Positions 1 through 10,945 of a DNA stretch of 58,615 bases are shown here, piece after piece. Below the pieces are notes generated by a model. The model did not search any database and had not been told where the DNA came from. It saw nothing but the letters and a program-made list of their open reading frames with translations. Each line of letters opens with the position of its first letter. Positions within the stretch are counted from its first letter, which is position 1. The DNA is from Verrucomicrobiota bacterium (GTDB lineage Bacteria; Verrucomicrobiota; Verrucomicrobiia; Palsa-1439): assembly GCA_016871575.1 (NCBI GenBank), contig VHCW01000019.1:1-58615 (forward strand), read 5' to 3'. A program made the translations under genes and the position numbers.

Positions 1-130
1 CCCGCCCGACGCGGCCTCCGCAGAGGCCGTCGTCCTTTGAAACTGCTGATGACTCTTGGGCAGAGGGTTCAGAGCCTCAATCAAATCGAAAAACCATCAC
101 AACCTTTCGTACGGTGAAACAAATGGGCTA
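1..130. repeat. Left copy of a perfect 130-bp terminal inverted repeat
   Basis: Bases 1-130 are the exact reverse complement of the last 130 bases (58486-58615). Identity stops after base 130: the next base is g here and a in the other copy. No open frame of note lies in it. It holds a hairpin near its outer end (8-34). The matching right copy begins with the stop codon of the last gene. It may be a genomic inverted repeat that stopped the assembly on both sides, the ends of an invertible segment, or an assembly fold-back. The sequence alone cannot separate these. Confidence 0.95.
8..34. other. GC-rich hairpin inside the terminal repeat
   Basis: CGGCCTC (12-18) pairs perfectly with GAGGCCG (23-29) around the loop CGCA. 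The stem extends with GACG (8-11) against CGTC (31-34) across a one-base bulge. The mirror copy is at 58582-58608. There is only a weak T run after it (CCTTTGA), so a terminator role is uncertain. Confidence 0.6.
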
Positions 131-141
131 GTTGCGCCAGC

Positions 142-157
142 GTGACACGGCTGTCAC
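142..157. promoter_or_regulatory. Perfect dyad upstream of hsp20, possible operator
   Basis: GTGACA and TGTCAC form a perfect 6-bp dyad with a 4-bp spacer, 120 bases before the hsp20 start codon. The size and spacing suit a dimeric repressor. It matches neither the CIRCE nor the HAIR consensus that I know for heat-shock repressors, so the binding factor is unknown. I did not find a convincing sigma-70 promoter next to it. Confidence 0.35.
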
Positions 158-276
158 AGCGATGCGCGGGAAAAGCTGACACAATCTTTTCGTAAGTCGT
201 TGATTCTTTTGCCCCGGCACCGGTGGTGCTAATTCTGATGGCGGAAACAACAACCAAAAGAAAGGAGAGATGTGCT

Positions 277-738
277 ATGGGACTGATACGTTGGACACCA
301 CGAACGGACCTGCTGGATCCATTTGCCGGACTGGCAGAGATTCAAGAGGAGATGAACCGCTTGTTCGACACCTCGCTTCATCGTGCAGGGCGGGGTGAGT
401 TTCAAGGCGCCTTTCTCCCGGCGATTGACGTTGTCGAGGAGAAGGACTCTTACTTGGTGAATGCGGAACTTCCGGGACTCGCCAAGGAAGACGTCAATGT
501 GAGCCTGCAGGACAACTACCTCACGATCAAGGGCGAGAAGAAATATGAGGCTGAGAAGAAGGAAGCCCACTACTACCGGAAAGAGCGGGCGTATGGCATG
601 TTCAGCCGGACCATCGAGTTGCCGACGGCCGTGGACGCCAAGAAGATTGACGCCCAGTTCAAAAACGGCGTGCTCTCGGTGAGACTGCCCAAGACCGAAG
701 AGGCCAAACCGAAACAAATCGAAGTAAAGGTCAACTAA
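277..738 (+). CDS. Small heat-shock protein, Hsp20/alpha-crystallin family
   Basis: A 153-residue ATP-independent holdase chaperone of the cytoplasm. The alpha-crystallin domain spans roughly residues 45-145, with the family features ELPGLAKEDVNV and GVLSVRLPK; the latter is the conserved A-x-x-x-G-V-L-type strand of the domain. The N-terminal arm begins GLIRW and contains a DPFAGL segment. The start at 277 is chosen because AAGGAGAGA precedes it at good spacing; an in-frame start at 223 lacks such a site. A second, diverged Hsp20 is encoded at 7658-8077 next to lon, so the organism keeps at least two. It converges with the zinc-ribbon gene, with palindromes between them. Confidence 0.93.
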   Translation: MGLIRWTPRTDLLDPFAGLAEIQEEMNRLFDTSLHRAGRGEFQGAFLPAIDVVEEKDSYLVNAELPGLAKEDVNVSLQDNYLTIKGEKKYEAEKKEAHYYRKERAYGMFSRTIELPTAVDAKKIDAQFKNGVLSVRLPKTEEAKPKQIEVKVN

Positions 739-753
739 CCCATTGCGCATGAT

Positions 754-824
754 AGGGGCGCACGCTGTGCGCCCCTACGTGTTTTCGGGTGGAGTTGATA
801 AAGGGGCGCACAGTGTGCGCCCCT
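754..824. repeat. Two near-identical 23-bp palindromes
   Basis: AGGGGCGCAC followed by a 3-base centre and GTGCGCCCCT-type arms occurs at 754-776 and again at 802-824. The two copies differ only in the central bases. They lie between convergent genes, and the first covers the stop codon of the minus-strand gene (775-777). Each can form a strong hairpin on either strand, so they probably act as bidirectional terminators or are REP-type elements. Confidence 0.75.
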
Positions 825-1323
825 CGTCGGTTTTTGGAGGGGTCAGGAGGTCGGCGACTTGTTGCTGGACTTCTTGCAGTTGATCGAGCCGTAACTTGGG
901 GTCGGGGATTGTGAACGATTCGCCGGACTGCGCGTGCTCATAGACGAGCAGTTCCTTGCCGTCAGCCTCGTGGACGGTGTCGCGGTGTTTCAGGAGTCGC
1001 TTTCGCTCCAGCATGACCGCGAGGATGTAGCGGGCTGCGGCGTGGGTTGGATCGGTTGAGTCCACCAAGTTCCGCAGCAACGATTCCGCGGTGTTCTTCT
1101 CAATCGGCTCCGGCGGTGGCGGCGGCGGCAATTTGTATTCGCCCTGCCAGTACGAGAAAACGCCGTCGCGTTTGGCCGCGAGATAACATTCCGTGCACAG
1201 GTCGCGCCGTTCATAACCGGCGGCGGTCATGCTCAGCAGCGTGTGGTACGTTTGCTTGTCGTTGAACGGCTCCTGGCAGGTCGTGCAGGCACAGGCGCGT
1301 GATTGTATGTCCCAGTCAGTCAT
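775..1323 (-). CDS. Zinc-ribbon protein of unknown function
   Basis: 182 residues. The N-terminal half holds two Cys pairs, CTTC (about residues 13-16) and CTEC (about 43-46), spaced as in a treble-clef or zinc-ribbon fold. A PPPPPP linker follows, then a helical C-terminal half (about residues 78-165) that looks coiled-coil-like. I recall similar proteins in Verrucomicrobia and Planctomycetes but know no function. It is transcribed away from the TPR lipoprotein gene and shares a 59-bp region with it. The last 15 or so codons run into the palindromic repeats, so the extreme C-terminus is probably recent and unconserved. Confidence 0.75.
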   Translation of the reverse strand: MTDWDIQSRACACTTCQEPFNDKQTYHTLLSMTAAGYERRDLCTECYLAAKRDGVFSYWQGEYKLPPPPPPEPIEKNTAESLLRNLVDSTDPTHAAARYILAVMLERKRLLKHRDTVHEADGKELLVYEHAQSGESFTIPDPKLRLDQLQEVQQQVADLLTPPKTDEGRTLCAPLSTPPENT

Positions 1324-1382
1324 TTTTGTTGCGAAATATGGCGCGGGTTATATCATGTGGTCGAGCCGTTGTCACGTGTCGC

Positions 1383-2624
1383 ATGAGCTTAACAAGGAGA
1401 AAACTTTTCGCCGTCGCCGCTCTGGCTGTTGTCGTGGGGGCATGCAGTCGCACCCCGGAACAACAGTTCCAGCAGGGTGTGGCTTGTTACCAGCAGGGAC
1501 AGTTTGCGAAGGCCGCTGAGCACTTGGAACAGGCGGTGGCGAAGGCGACGCCCACGCCACAGGCGCTCACTCTCCTCGGCGTCTGCCGGCTCAAGACCGG
1601 CAAGACCGATGCGGCCGGGCGTTGTTTTCATGAAGCGCTGAAATTGGACCCGCAGTACACGCTGGCGCGCTACAATCTCGCGTTGCTGCATCTCGAACAC
1701 GGGCAATTTGAGTCTGCCGCCAATTTGCTCCGCCAAGTTCTCCAGCAACCCAACCCGCCGCACGACGCCGGTTCGTGGCTCGCGATTGCCTGCAACAATC
1801 TCGCGGTCACCGCCGCGCGACAGCGCGATTTTCCGCGGGCTGAAAAATTGTTGCGCGAAGCAATCGTGGCGGACCCCGCATCCGTCGAGGCCGCAACGAA
1901 CATTGCCGCCGTCAAAACCCGCGCCGAGCCGGTGAAACCCGTGACAGCGGCTGCCACCGTCACGGTGGTTGCTTCCACCAATGTCCCGCCCAAACCCGGG
2001 GCGACACCCACACGCACGCCGACGCAAGTTGTCCAAGTCGCAAAAGTCGTGACGTCAGCGCCGCCGTCGAAGGTGAAGCCGCCCGCGCCGGTTCCTGCGG
2101 TCGAGACGAACGGGAAACGGCGGGTGGCGCTTGCGCCGCGCACGCTCGCCGCCGGCAATCGCAAAGAGGCGTTGATCCACTTCAACGAGGCGGTCAAATT
2201 CCAGCAACAAGGACGGCTTACCGGCGTGGTGGAGTTGTACGAGAAGGCGATTGCTGCCGATCCGTCGTTTGCCGCGGCTTACTACAATCTCGGCAACGCC
2301 TACCGCGACCAGCGGCAGGCCGCCCGCGCGTACGAGAACTACGAACTCGCGTTGATGGCCGACACGAAGTTCGCCGATGCGCGCCGCAACTACGCCATTC
2401 TGCTCCAGCAGCAAGGCTACATCGCCGATGCGCTGGACCAGTACGAAACGATTTTGCAGCAGAACCCCGGTGACGCCGCTGTTCACGTGACAGTGGCCGG
2501 GTTGTACGCTGCCGACCGCAGCACGATTGCCCGTGCGCGCCAGCATTACGAAGCCTATCTCAAGCTCGTCCCCAACGCGCCGCACGCGAGCGAAATCCGC
2601 CGCTGGCTCGACCAGAACCGGTGA
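1383..2624 (+). CDS. TPR-repeat lipoprotein
   Basis: 413 residues. The chosen start gives a lipoprotein signal peptide with lipobox VVGAC, so the mature protein should be anchored in the envelope by Cys-21. Two blocks of tetratricopeptide repeats follow (about residues 30-175 and 255-405). A long Ala/Pro/Thr/Val-rich linker (about 180-250) separates them and probably crosses or spans the periplasm. TPRs mediate protein contacts; no catalytic domain is present. An in-frame upstream start at 1299 would bury the signal peptide and is disfavoured. The next gene, a LysM L,D-transpeptidase lipoprotein, starts 50 bp later, which suggests a shared role in cell-wall or envelope upkeep. Confidence 0.85.
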   Translation: MSLTRRKLFAVAALAVVVGACSRTPEQQFQQGVACYQQGQFAKAAEHLEQAVAKATPTPQALTLLGVCRLKTGKTDAAGRCFHEALKLDPQYTLARYNLALLHLEHGQFESAANLLRQVLQQPNPPHDAGSWLAIACNNLAVTAARQRDFPRAEKLLREAIVADPASVEAATNIAAVKTRAEPVKPVTAAATVTVVASTNVPPKPGATPTRTPTQVVQVAKVVTSAPPSKVKPPAPVPAVETNGKRRVALAPRTLAAGNRKEALIHFNEAVKFQQQGRLTGVVELYEKAIAADPSFAAAYYNLGNAYRDQRQAARAYENYELALMADTKFADARRNYAILLQQQGYIADALDQYETILQQNPGDAAVHVTVAGLYAADRSTIARARQHYEAYLKLVPNAPHASEIRRWLDQNR

Positions 2625-2674
2625 CCCGCATTAGCGTTGCAAATTGCAGCGGCGCTCGCTACCTTCGCTGCCAT

Positions 2675-3499
2675 ATGAACCTTTTCCGATGTCTCTTGTT
2701 GTTCGCCCTCTGTGTGGCGGGGTGCAAACGCGCGCCTGCGCCCGCAGAGAAACCGCCTGAACTTCCGCCGGCGCCGAGTGTCGCCACCGCGCCGGCTGCT
2801 CCGGATCCGTCCGAAACGGCCTTGCAACAGGCGGCCACGCTGAAGGGCGAGGGCAAACTCGCCGAGGCGCGCGACGCGCTGCAATCGTTGGCTGCAGCGC
2901 CCGGAGCAGCGGATCCGGTGCTGGCGATGCTTGGCGAGTTGAACGCGAAAATCGTGTTCACCGGCGCCGCCGCCCCGGAGAAACGGGATCATACGATCGT
3001 CGCGGGCGACACGCTTGGCAAGCTGGCGAAACAGTTCAACACGACGATTGAGTTGATCAAAAAAGCGAATGGTTTGAGTTCCGACATGATTCGTCTCGGC
3101 GACCGCCTGCGGATCTACCAAGGCCAGTTTGCCGTCGAGATCAACAAGTCCGCCAACACCCTCACGGTCACGGACCATGGGAAATTCTTCAAACGTTACC
3201 GGGTTGGGTCGGGTCAATATAACCGCACACCGGCAGGAGAATTCAAAATCATGACCCGCATCGAAAGGCCGCCGTGGTTTCACCCCGACGGGCGGACCAT
3301 ACCGTTTGGCGACCCGGACAACATACTCGGCACACACTGGCTGGGCTTGGATGTGACGCGCTACGGCATCCATGGCACGTGGGAAACCAACTCCATCGGC
3401 AAACAATCCAGCGCCGGTTGCGTGCGCCTGCTCAATGACGACGTGGCCGAGCTTTATCTGCTGCTGCCGATTGGCACGCCCGTCACCATCCGCGATTGA
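2675..3499 (+). CDS. LysM / L,D-transpeptidase (YkuD) lipoprotein
   Basis: 274 residues. The signal peptide ends in lipobox CVAGC, then comes a Pro/Ala-rich spacer and a short helical TPR-like segment. A LysM peptidoglycan-binding motif begins at HTIVAGDTLGKLAKQ (about residues 108-150). The C-terminal YkuD domain carries the catalytic signature with HGT and, 14 residues on, SAGCVR. Enzymes of this family make 3-3 crosslinks or attach proteins to peptidoglycan using the Cys. The start at 2675 is chosen for the signal peptide; the open frame itself begins further upstream. It lies between the TPR lipoprotein and accA, four bases before the latter. Confidence 0.92.
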   Translation: MNLFRCLLLFALCVAGCKRAPAPAEKPPELPPAPSVATAPAAPDPSETALQQAATLKGEGKLAEARDALQSLAAAPGAADPVLAMLGELNAKIVFTGAAAPEKRDHTIVAGDTLGKLAKQFNTTIELIKKANGLSSDMIRLGDRLRIYQGQFAVEINKSANTLTVTDHGKFFKRYRVGSGQYNRTPAGEFKIMTRIERPPWFHPDGRTIPFGDPDNILGTHWLGLDVTRYGIHGTWETNSIGKQSSAGCVRLLNDDVAELYLLLPIGTPVTIRD

Positions 3500-3503
3500 T
3501 CCC

Positions 3504-4511
3504 ATGAGAATTTACACACTGGACTTTGAAAAACCCGTGGTCGAGCTGGAGCAGACGCTCGAATCGCTTCGCAAACAGGCGCAGGAACAGAAGATTGATC
3601 TGTCCGCGCAGATCAAGCTGATCGAGGAAAAACTCGACGCCACGCGCAAAGAGATTTTCACCTCGTTGACTCCGTGGCAGCGCGTCCAACTGGCCCGCCA
3701 TCCGCGGCGGCCCTACATGCTCGATTATCTGCAACGCATCGCGACCGATTTCATCGAACTGCACGGCGACCGCCGGTTTGCCGATGATCACGCGATGGTT
3801 GGCGGGCTGGCCACGCTCGGCGCGCATCGCGTGATGGTCATTGGCCAGCAAAAGGGGCGCGACACGAAGGAGAACCTGATGCGGAACTTCGGTTGCGCGC
3901 ACCCCGAAGGGTACCGCAAGGCGCTGCGCCTCATGCAACTTGCGGAGAAGTTCAACCTGCCGGTCGTCAGTTTCATTGACACGCCCGGCGCTTATCCCGG
4001 CGTTGGCGCGGAAGAACGACACATCGCGGAGGCCATCGCGGTCAATCTGCGCGAGATGATGTTGCTGGAGATCCCGCTGGTGGCGGTTGTGATTGGCGAA
4101 GGCGGCAGCGGCGGCGCGCTCGGCATTGGCGTTTGCGACCGCGTGTTGATCCTGGAGAACGCCTACTATTCCGTGATCAGTCCGGAAGGTTGCGCGGCCA
4201 TCTTGTGGAAAGACCGCGCTGCCGCCCCGCAAGCGGCTGCCGCGCTCAAGCTCACCGCGCCAGACCTGCAAGAACTCGGTGTGGTGGACGGAATCATCCC
4301 TGAGCCGCTTGGCGGGGCACAAGTGGATTACGATGCTTCCGCCGCCGCGCTGAAGGCGGCGATTGGCAAGGAACTCGATCACTTGCAGACAGTCCCCCTG
4401 GCGGAGTTGCTTTCGGCGCGGTACGGGAGATTCCGCAAGCTCGGTGTCGTTCAGAATCAGGGCACCCGCAGCCAGACTCGCAAACCCAGAGCGCGATCCG
4501 TCAACAGCTAA
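3504..4511 (+). CDS. accA: Acetyl-CoA carboxylase carboxyltransferase subunit alpha
   Basis: 335 residues, a little longer than the usual 315-320 because of a basic C-terminal tail. It transfers the carboxyl group from biotin to acetyl-CoA, the first committed step of fatty-acid synthesis, together with AccD, which is not in the window. Recognisable family stretches are LDFEKPVVELE, LHGDRRFADDHAMVGG, FIDTPGAYPGVGAEERHI and GEGGSGGALGIGV, the oxyanion-hole glycine cluster. The ATG at 3504 lies 4 bp after the transpeptidase stop codon. The beta-helix protein follows 9 bp later. Confidence 0.97.
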   Translation: MRIYTLDFEKPVVELEQTLESLRKQAQEQKIDLSAQIKLIEEKLDATRKEIFTSLTPWQRVQLARHPRRPYMLDYLQRIATDFIELHGDRRFADDHAMVGGLATLGAHRVMVIGQQKGRDTKENLMRNFGCAHPEGYRKALRLMQLAEKFNLPVVSFIDTPGAYPGVGAEERHIAEAIAVNLREMMLLEIPLVAVVIGEGGSGGALGIGVCDRVLILENAYYSVISPEGCAAILWKDRAAAPQAAAALKLTAPDLQELGVVDGIIPEPLGGAQVDYDASAAALKAAIGKELDHLQTVPLAELLSARYGRFRKLGVVQNQGTRSQTRKPRARSVNS

Positions 4512-4520
4512 GATACCGGC

Positions 4521-5186
4521 ATGTTTCGCACGGAAGATTATCTCGACCTCAGCCAGTTTGCGTTTCCCGGATTGTTCGATGGTTGCGGGCGGGTCTGGGA
4601 GGCGCTCAATCGCATCAGCAGTTTTGTCAAGGTCCACCTCAAGCCACACAATCACGGCACGACAGTTGGTTCGCCGTTTATCGGGGCCGATGTGCAAATC
4701 GGAACGGGAACCGTGATCGAGCCCGGCGCAGTCGTCAAAGGCCCGTCGATCATCGGCGCGAATTGCGAAATCCGCTCGAATGCGTACATCCGGGAAAATG
4801 TCATCGTCGGGGATGGCTGCGTGCTTGGCAATGCCTGTGAGTTCAAGAATGCCGTTCTCTTCAACGGTGTACAGGTTCCGCATTTCAGTTACGTCGGCGA
4901 CTCGATTCTTGGCCACAACGCGCACCTCGGCGCCGGCGTGATTCTCTCGAACGTGAAATCTTCCAAAGGCAACGTTACCGTCGCCGGTGCCAATACCGGC
5001 CTGCGCAAGTTCGGGGCGATCATCGGCGACCATGCCGACATCGGGTGCAACTGCGTTCTCAATCCCGGCTCGATCATTGGCCGTCGAAGCGTGTTTTACC
5101 CGAATGTGCTTTGGCGTGGCGTTTGCGCTGCTGATGCCGTTGTGAAGTTGCGCCAGCAACACGAAGTCGTGACAAGACGACAATAG
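4521..5186 (+). CDS. Left-handed beta-helix (hexapeptide) acyl/nucleotidyl-transferase-like protein
   Basis: 221 residues made almost wholly of hexapeptide repeats ([LIV]-G-x4), e.g. IGADVQIGTGTVIEPGAVV and IGANCEIRSNAYI. This is the trimeric left-handed beta-helix fold of the GlmU C-terminal domain and sugar acetyltransferases. The short N-terminal helix region (residues 1-45) replaces the Rossmann nucleotidyltransferase domain, so this is not full GlmU. The likely reaction is acyl transfer to a nucleotide sugar or a cell-wall precursor, but the substrate cannot be read from the sequence. It directly follows accA and converges with lon, with 3 bp between the two stop codons. Confidence 0.85.
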   Translation: MFRTEDYLDLSQFAFPGLFDGCGRVWEALNRISSFVKVHLKPHNHGTTVGSPFIGADVQIGTGTVIEPGAVVKGPSIIGANCEIRSNAYIRENVIVGDGCVLGNACEFKNAVLFNGVQVPHFSYVGDSILGHNAHLGAGVILSNVKSSKGNVTVAGANTGLRKFGAIIGDHADIGCNCVLNPGSIIGRRSVFYPNVLWRGVCAADAVVKLRQQHEVVTRRQ

Positions 5187-5189
5187 AGG

Positions 5190-7589
<2,400 letters not shown>

Positions 7590-7657
7590 GATCTGGTTCG
7601 GAGGGGCTACGCATTGCCCGCTCACATATTGCTGTCGTCCGCTCGGCAGCGCAAGCT

Positions 7658-8077
7658 CTAACTGATCTGTTCGATGACGACCGTCACGGCGGACGCAACA
7701 GCGCGGGCTGTCTTTGGCAGTTCGATGTGAAGGAACCCGTTGTAGAAATGAGCTTGTGCGCTGGCAGCGTCCACGGGGGTCGGGACGAGGATCCGTCGCT
7801 CGAAATAACCGTAGTCAATCTCCATCTGGCGGAACGAACAGTGCCCCTGGCGGTGCGGACACGTGTCCTTGCGATAACCGCGGACGGTCAGGAGACGATC
7901 GTTCAAGGTGATTTCGAGGTCGTCCTTGCGGATGCCCGCCAGTTCCATCTTGATGATCAGGTGCTGGGGCGTCTCATACACGTCCGTGTTTGGCGCCCAC
8001 GAGCTTTGCCCCATCGGCGTGGAGAGACTGAGGACTGCGCTGCTGCGGGTCAGTTGTTCGGTAAAATGCTTCGGCAT
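7658..8077 (-). CDS. Small heat-shock protein, second Hsp20 copy
   Basis: 139 residues, with an alpha-crystallin domain over most of the length (about 28-135). Family features are KMELAGIRKDDLEITL, LLTVRG and GFLHIELPK. It is quite different from the Hsp20 at 277-738: it has a His/Cys-bearing insert (DTCPHRQGHCS, about residues 71-81) where the first has a KYEAEKK segment. That insert could bind metal, but this is only inference. It sits between ubiX and lon on the same strand with 50 and 68 bp gaps, so holdase and protease are probably made together. Confidence 0.92.
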   Translation of the reverse strand: MPKHFTEQLTRSSAVLSLSTPMGQSSWAPNTDVYETPQHLIIKMELAGIRKDDLEITLNDRLLTVRGYRKDTCPHRQGHCSFRQMEIDYGYFERRILVPTPVDAASAQAHFYNGFLHIELPKTARAVASAVTVVIEQIS

Positions 8078-8127
8078 ACTTCGCTTGTAGGATAGCCCGG
8101 CTTTGCAAGGAACGCAAGCGGACCGCC

Positions 8128-8679
8128 CTACGGTGCGTTTTGCCAGCGTTTGCCAAGGTTGTGGGTGACACTGAGATGGTCCAAAACGCGCGCCACGATG
8201 GTGTCCACCAAATCGGTGACCGTCTGCGACCCGCTGTAGAACGAGGGGCTGGCCGGAATGATCGTTGCGCCGGCTTCGGTGAGCGCAGCCATGTTGCGAA
8301 GATGAATCAGGTTGTACGGGGCCTCGCGCGGCACGAGGATGAGTTTCCGTCGTTCCTTCAGGAACACATCCGCGGCGCGCGCAATCGTCGTGTCCGAGAC
8401 GCCGTTGGCGATCCGACCGATTGTGCCCATCGAAGCGGGGATGATCACCATCGCGTCAAACAACGCCGAGCCGCTCACAAACGGCACGAACATCGAGCCG
8501 TCCTCCTCATAGCGCGTCACACCCGACGGGACTTTCAAGCCGCCGGCCAACTCCAACGTTTGTACCTCGCGAGCGTGCCGAGTCGAAATGAAATGAACAT
8601 CGTGCTCGAAAAGATTGTCGAGCAGCCGTTGCGTGTAGATCGCGCCGCTCGCACCCGTCGCTGCCACGACCAACTTCAC
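8128..8679 (-). CDS. ubiX: Flavin prenyltransferase UbiX
   Basis: 183 residues. UbiX joins dimethylallyl phosphate to FMN to make the prenylated FMN cofactor of UbiD-type decarboxylases. The N-terminus KLVVAATGASGAIYTQRLL is the family FMN-binding signature. PASMGTIGRIANGVSDT and LVPREAPYNLIHLRNM are also typical. The start is a GTG whose first bases overlap the hemL stop (GTGA, 8676-8679), so translation is probably coupled. A longer in-frame reading exists but would duplicate hemL-coding DNA. No ubiD is in the window. Confidence 0.95.
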   Translation of the reverse strand: MKLVVAATGASGAIYTQRLLDNLFEHDVHFISTRHAREVQTLELAGGLKVPSGVTRYEEDGSMFVPFVSGSALFDAMVIIPASMGTIGRIANGVSDTTIARAADVFLKERRKLILVPREAPYNLIHLRNMAALTEAGATIIPASPSFYSGSQTVTDLVDTIVARVLDHLSVTHNLGKRWQNAP

Positions 8680-9923
8680 AGCGACTCCCGCGCCGCGCGT
8701 AGCGTCGCCTCGATGTCGGCTTCGGTGTGTGCCAGCGACATGAACCCGACTTCGAACTGCGACGGCGCAAGATAAACGCCGTGCTCCAGCATCCCGTGAA
8801 AAAACTTCGCGTACTTCTTCGTATCGCTCGTCTTTGCGCTGGCGTAGTCCACCACATCCCGGTCTGTGAAGAACGTGCAAAACAACGACCCGATCCGTTT
8901 GTGGGTGCCGGGCACAATCTTCTGCCACTCGCTGCAAAGCGACGCCGTGAGCCGCTCCAGCTTGGCGTAGTCCTTCAACTCCTCCAGCGTCGCGATGCCC
9001 GCCGCCATCGCCAACGGATTTCCAGAAAGCGTGCCGGCCTGATAGACCGGTCCCGTTGGCGCCAGCATGTCCATGATGTCTGCCCGTCCGCCAAACGCGC
9101 CGACAGGCAAGCCGCCGCCGATGATCTTGCCGAGCGTCGTCAGGTCGGCCCGAATACTGAACAACTCCTGCGCTCCGCCCCTGGCAACGCGGAACCCGCT
9201 GATGACTTCGTCAAGAATCAGCAAGGCGCCGTTGTCGGCGGTGAGTTTGCGCAGCTTCGGCAAGAAGCCGTCCTTCAACGGTATCAATCCCATATTGGCC
9301 GGGATCGGTTCGATGATGGCGCAAGCGACCTCGCGCCACGGAACTTGGTCGAGTGCACCCAAATCGTTCAACGGCAATGTCAGCGTATTTCGCGCAACGT
9401 CAGCCGGCACACCGGCGCTGTCAGGCACATCGAAGGTTGCCGCGCCGCTGCCGGCCTTGACGAGGAGTGAATCGGAGTGCCCGTGGTAGCAGCCTTCAAA
9501 CTTCAGGATCTTGTCGCGCTTCGTGAAACCGCGGGCCAACCGAATGGCGGACATGACCGCTTCCGTGCCGGAGTTGACGAATCGGACTTTCTCGATGGAT
9601 GGGAACGCTTCGCTGACAAGCTGGGCGAGTCGGACTTCGCGCGGGTTTGGCGTGCCGAAGCTGGTGCCATCGCGGGCCGCTTCCTGCACGGCGCGGATCA
9701 CTTTCGGGTGCGCGTGCCCGAGAATCATCGGTCCCCACGAACCGACGTAGTCAATGTACTCATTGCCGTCCACGTCCCAGAGCCGCGAGCCTTTCGCGCG
9801 CTGGGTGAAGAATGGAGTCCCGCCGACGCCGCGAAACGCGCGCACCGGCGAGTTGACGCCACCCGCCAGCAATCGGTCAGCTTCCCGCCAGAGTTTGTCG
9901 GAGTACTCGTGTTTTGGATTCAT
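8676..9923 (-). CDS. hemL: Glutamate-1-semialdehyde 2,1-aminomutase
   Basis: 415 residues, class-III PLP aminotransferase fold. It converts glutamate-1-semialdehyde to 5-aminolevulinate, the C5 route to haem. The PLP-binding lysine is in TLGKIIGGGLPVGAFGG. RAFRGVGGTPFF, LWDVDGNEYIDYVGSWGPM and GTEAVMSAIRLAR are family hallmarks. The ATG at 9923 overlaps the dprA stop as ATGA, and the stop overlaps the ubiX GTG. A haem supply gene fits a cell encoding several c-type haem proteins, although the operon partners are DNA and protein quality genes. Confidence 0.97.
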   Translation of the reverse strand: MNPKHEYSDKLWREADRLLAGGVNSPVRAFRGVGGTPFFTQRAKGSRLWDVDGNEYIDYVGSWGPMILGHAHPKVIRAVQEAARDGTSFGTPNPREVRLAQLVSEAFPSIEKVRFVNSGTEAVMSAIRLARGFTKRDKILKFEGCYHGHSDSLLVKAGSGAATFDVPDSAGVPADVARNTLTLPLNDLGALDQVPWREVACAIIEPIPANMGLIPLKDGFLPKLRKLTADNGALLILDEVISGFRVARGGAQELFSIRADLTTLGKIIGGGLPVGAFGGRADIMDMLAPTGPVYQAGTLSGNPLAMAAGIATLEELKDYAKLERLTASLCSEWQKIVPGTHKRIGSLFCTFFTDRDVVDYASAKTSDTKKYAKFFHGMLEHGVYLAPSQFEVGFMSLAHTEADIEATLRAARESL

Positions 9924-10945
9924 CGTTTGGCTCGATATTTCGCTGGCCGTTCCATCACCGTCATCGGCAACAACTCGGGTTGTTCCTCGCGACTGGCGAC
10001 GTGTGTCTGAAACCAATGCGGCAGGTCGGAAAGAGATTCAAGCTCTGTCTCCGGCAGCGCCGCCGCGTGCAACTCCAACAACTTGCGATTGCCGGCCGGC
10101 ACCTCGTGGCCATCACGCGCGAACACCGGGCACCAGCCCGCGCGAAGCGCCTCAACCGCACCGGCCCAGGTTCCGCCTTTTTGCAAATCACTGCTGACCA
10201 CGACGGCATAGTCGGCCAGTCCGTAAATCACCTTGTTGCGCCCCATCGCGGCGCCGACGGAAAAACCGGCCGTTGGCGCGTACGGCGTCAACAATACCAG
10301 CCGCTCATCCAGCAAGAGTTGCCGCAAGTCGGGTTGACGGATCGTTCGTTCCAGACTGTCGGCCAACACGCCGAACGCCGTGCCCCCCGCCTCCAGACAC
10401 GCGGTCATCGCAATGCTGTCGGTGCCGCGTGCGCCGCCGGACACGACCGGCAGAGACGCTTCCGCGCACTTGCATCCGAGGGTTTGTGCGAACGCCGTGC
10501 CGGCCTCGTCAATGTTGCGTGAACCGACGACGGCGATGCCGGCCCGCTTCAACAGCGACAGCGTCCCGGCGCCAAACAACACCGTCGGCGATTGGTGCTT
10601 CAGCGTCGCGCGCAGCTTGGCCGGGTAGTGCGGGTCCACGCGGGTGACGACCCACAGGCCGCGCGAGAAAAGGGTTTCCAGTTCCAGCGCCACGCGACCG
10701 CCGCGCTCCAGCAATCGGACGATCCGGTCCGCGTCGTCGCGCGTCACTCCCAACGTCTCCGCGAGCGCGTGCGCCGACTGGCCGACCAACGCGGCCGGGC
10801 GTTGCAGCGGCGAGTCGTGGATGCGGCGGGCGAGTTGGTTCCACTCCGTCAGCGTGAACGGCGACGCGGTGTCGTCCGTTGCCAGCGTGGAACACAGCAG
10901 CAGCAGCGCGCGTCCGTCCTCGGTGAGAAAATCACGCGCGTCCAT
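9920..10945 (-). CDS. DprA/Smf-family DNA-processing protein
   Basis: 341 residues. The central Rossmann-like DprA domain (about 110-310) shows VVGSRNIDEAG, then VVSGGARGTDSIAM, the ssDNA-binding SGGARGTD motif of DprA (SGxAxGID in the classical form). An N-terminal helical region with a helix-hairpin-helix-like stretch (GVTRDDADRIVRLLERGG) precedes it. DprA loads RecA onto incoming single strands in transformation, and DprA relatives also occur in anti-phage modules. Here it is translationally tied to the RecQ-phosphoribosyltransferase gene (TGATG at 10947-10943). The divergence from standard motifs leaves open that it is a defence- or repair-type paralogue. Confidence 0.85.
   Translation of the reverse strand: MDARDFLTEDGRALLLLCSTLATDDTASPFTLTEWNQLARRIHDSPLQRPAALVGQSAHALAETLGVTRDDADRIVRLLERGGRVALELETLFSRGLWVVTRVDPHYPAKLRATLKHQSPTVLFGAGTLSLLKRAGIAVVGSRNIDEAGTAFAQTLGCKCAEASLPVVSGGARGTDSIAMTACLEAGGTAFGVLADSLERTIRQPDLRQLLLDERLVLLTPYAPTAGFSVGAAMGRNKVIYGLADYAVVVSSDLQKGGTWAGAVEALRAGWCPVFARDGHEVPAGNRKLLELHAAALPETELESLSDLPHWFQTHVASREEQPELLPMTVMERPAKYRAKR

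Noticed and set aside
3483-5183. Long open frame antisense to accA and the beta-helix gene
   Set aside because: Shadow frame from GC-rich codon use; the sense genes are clear homologues.
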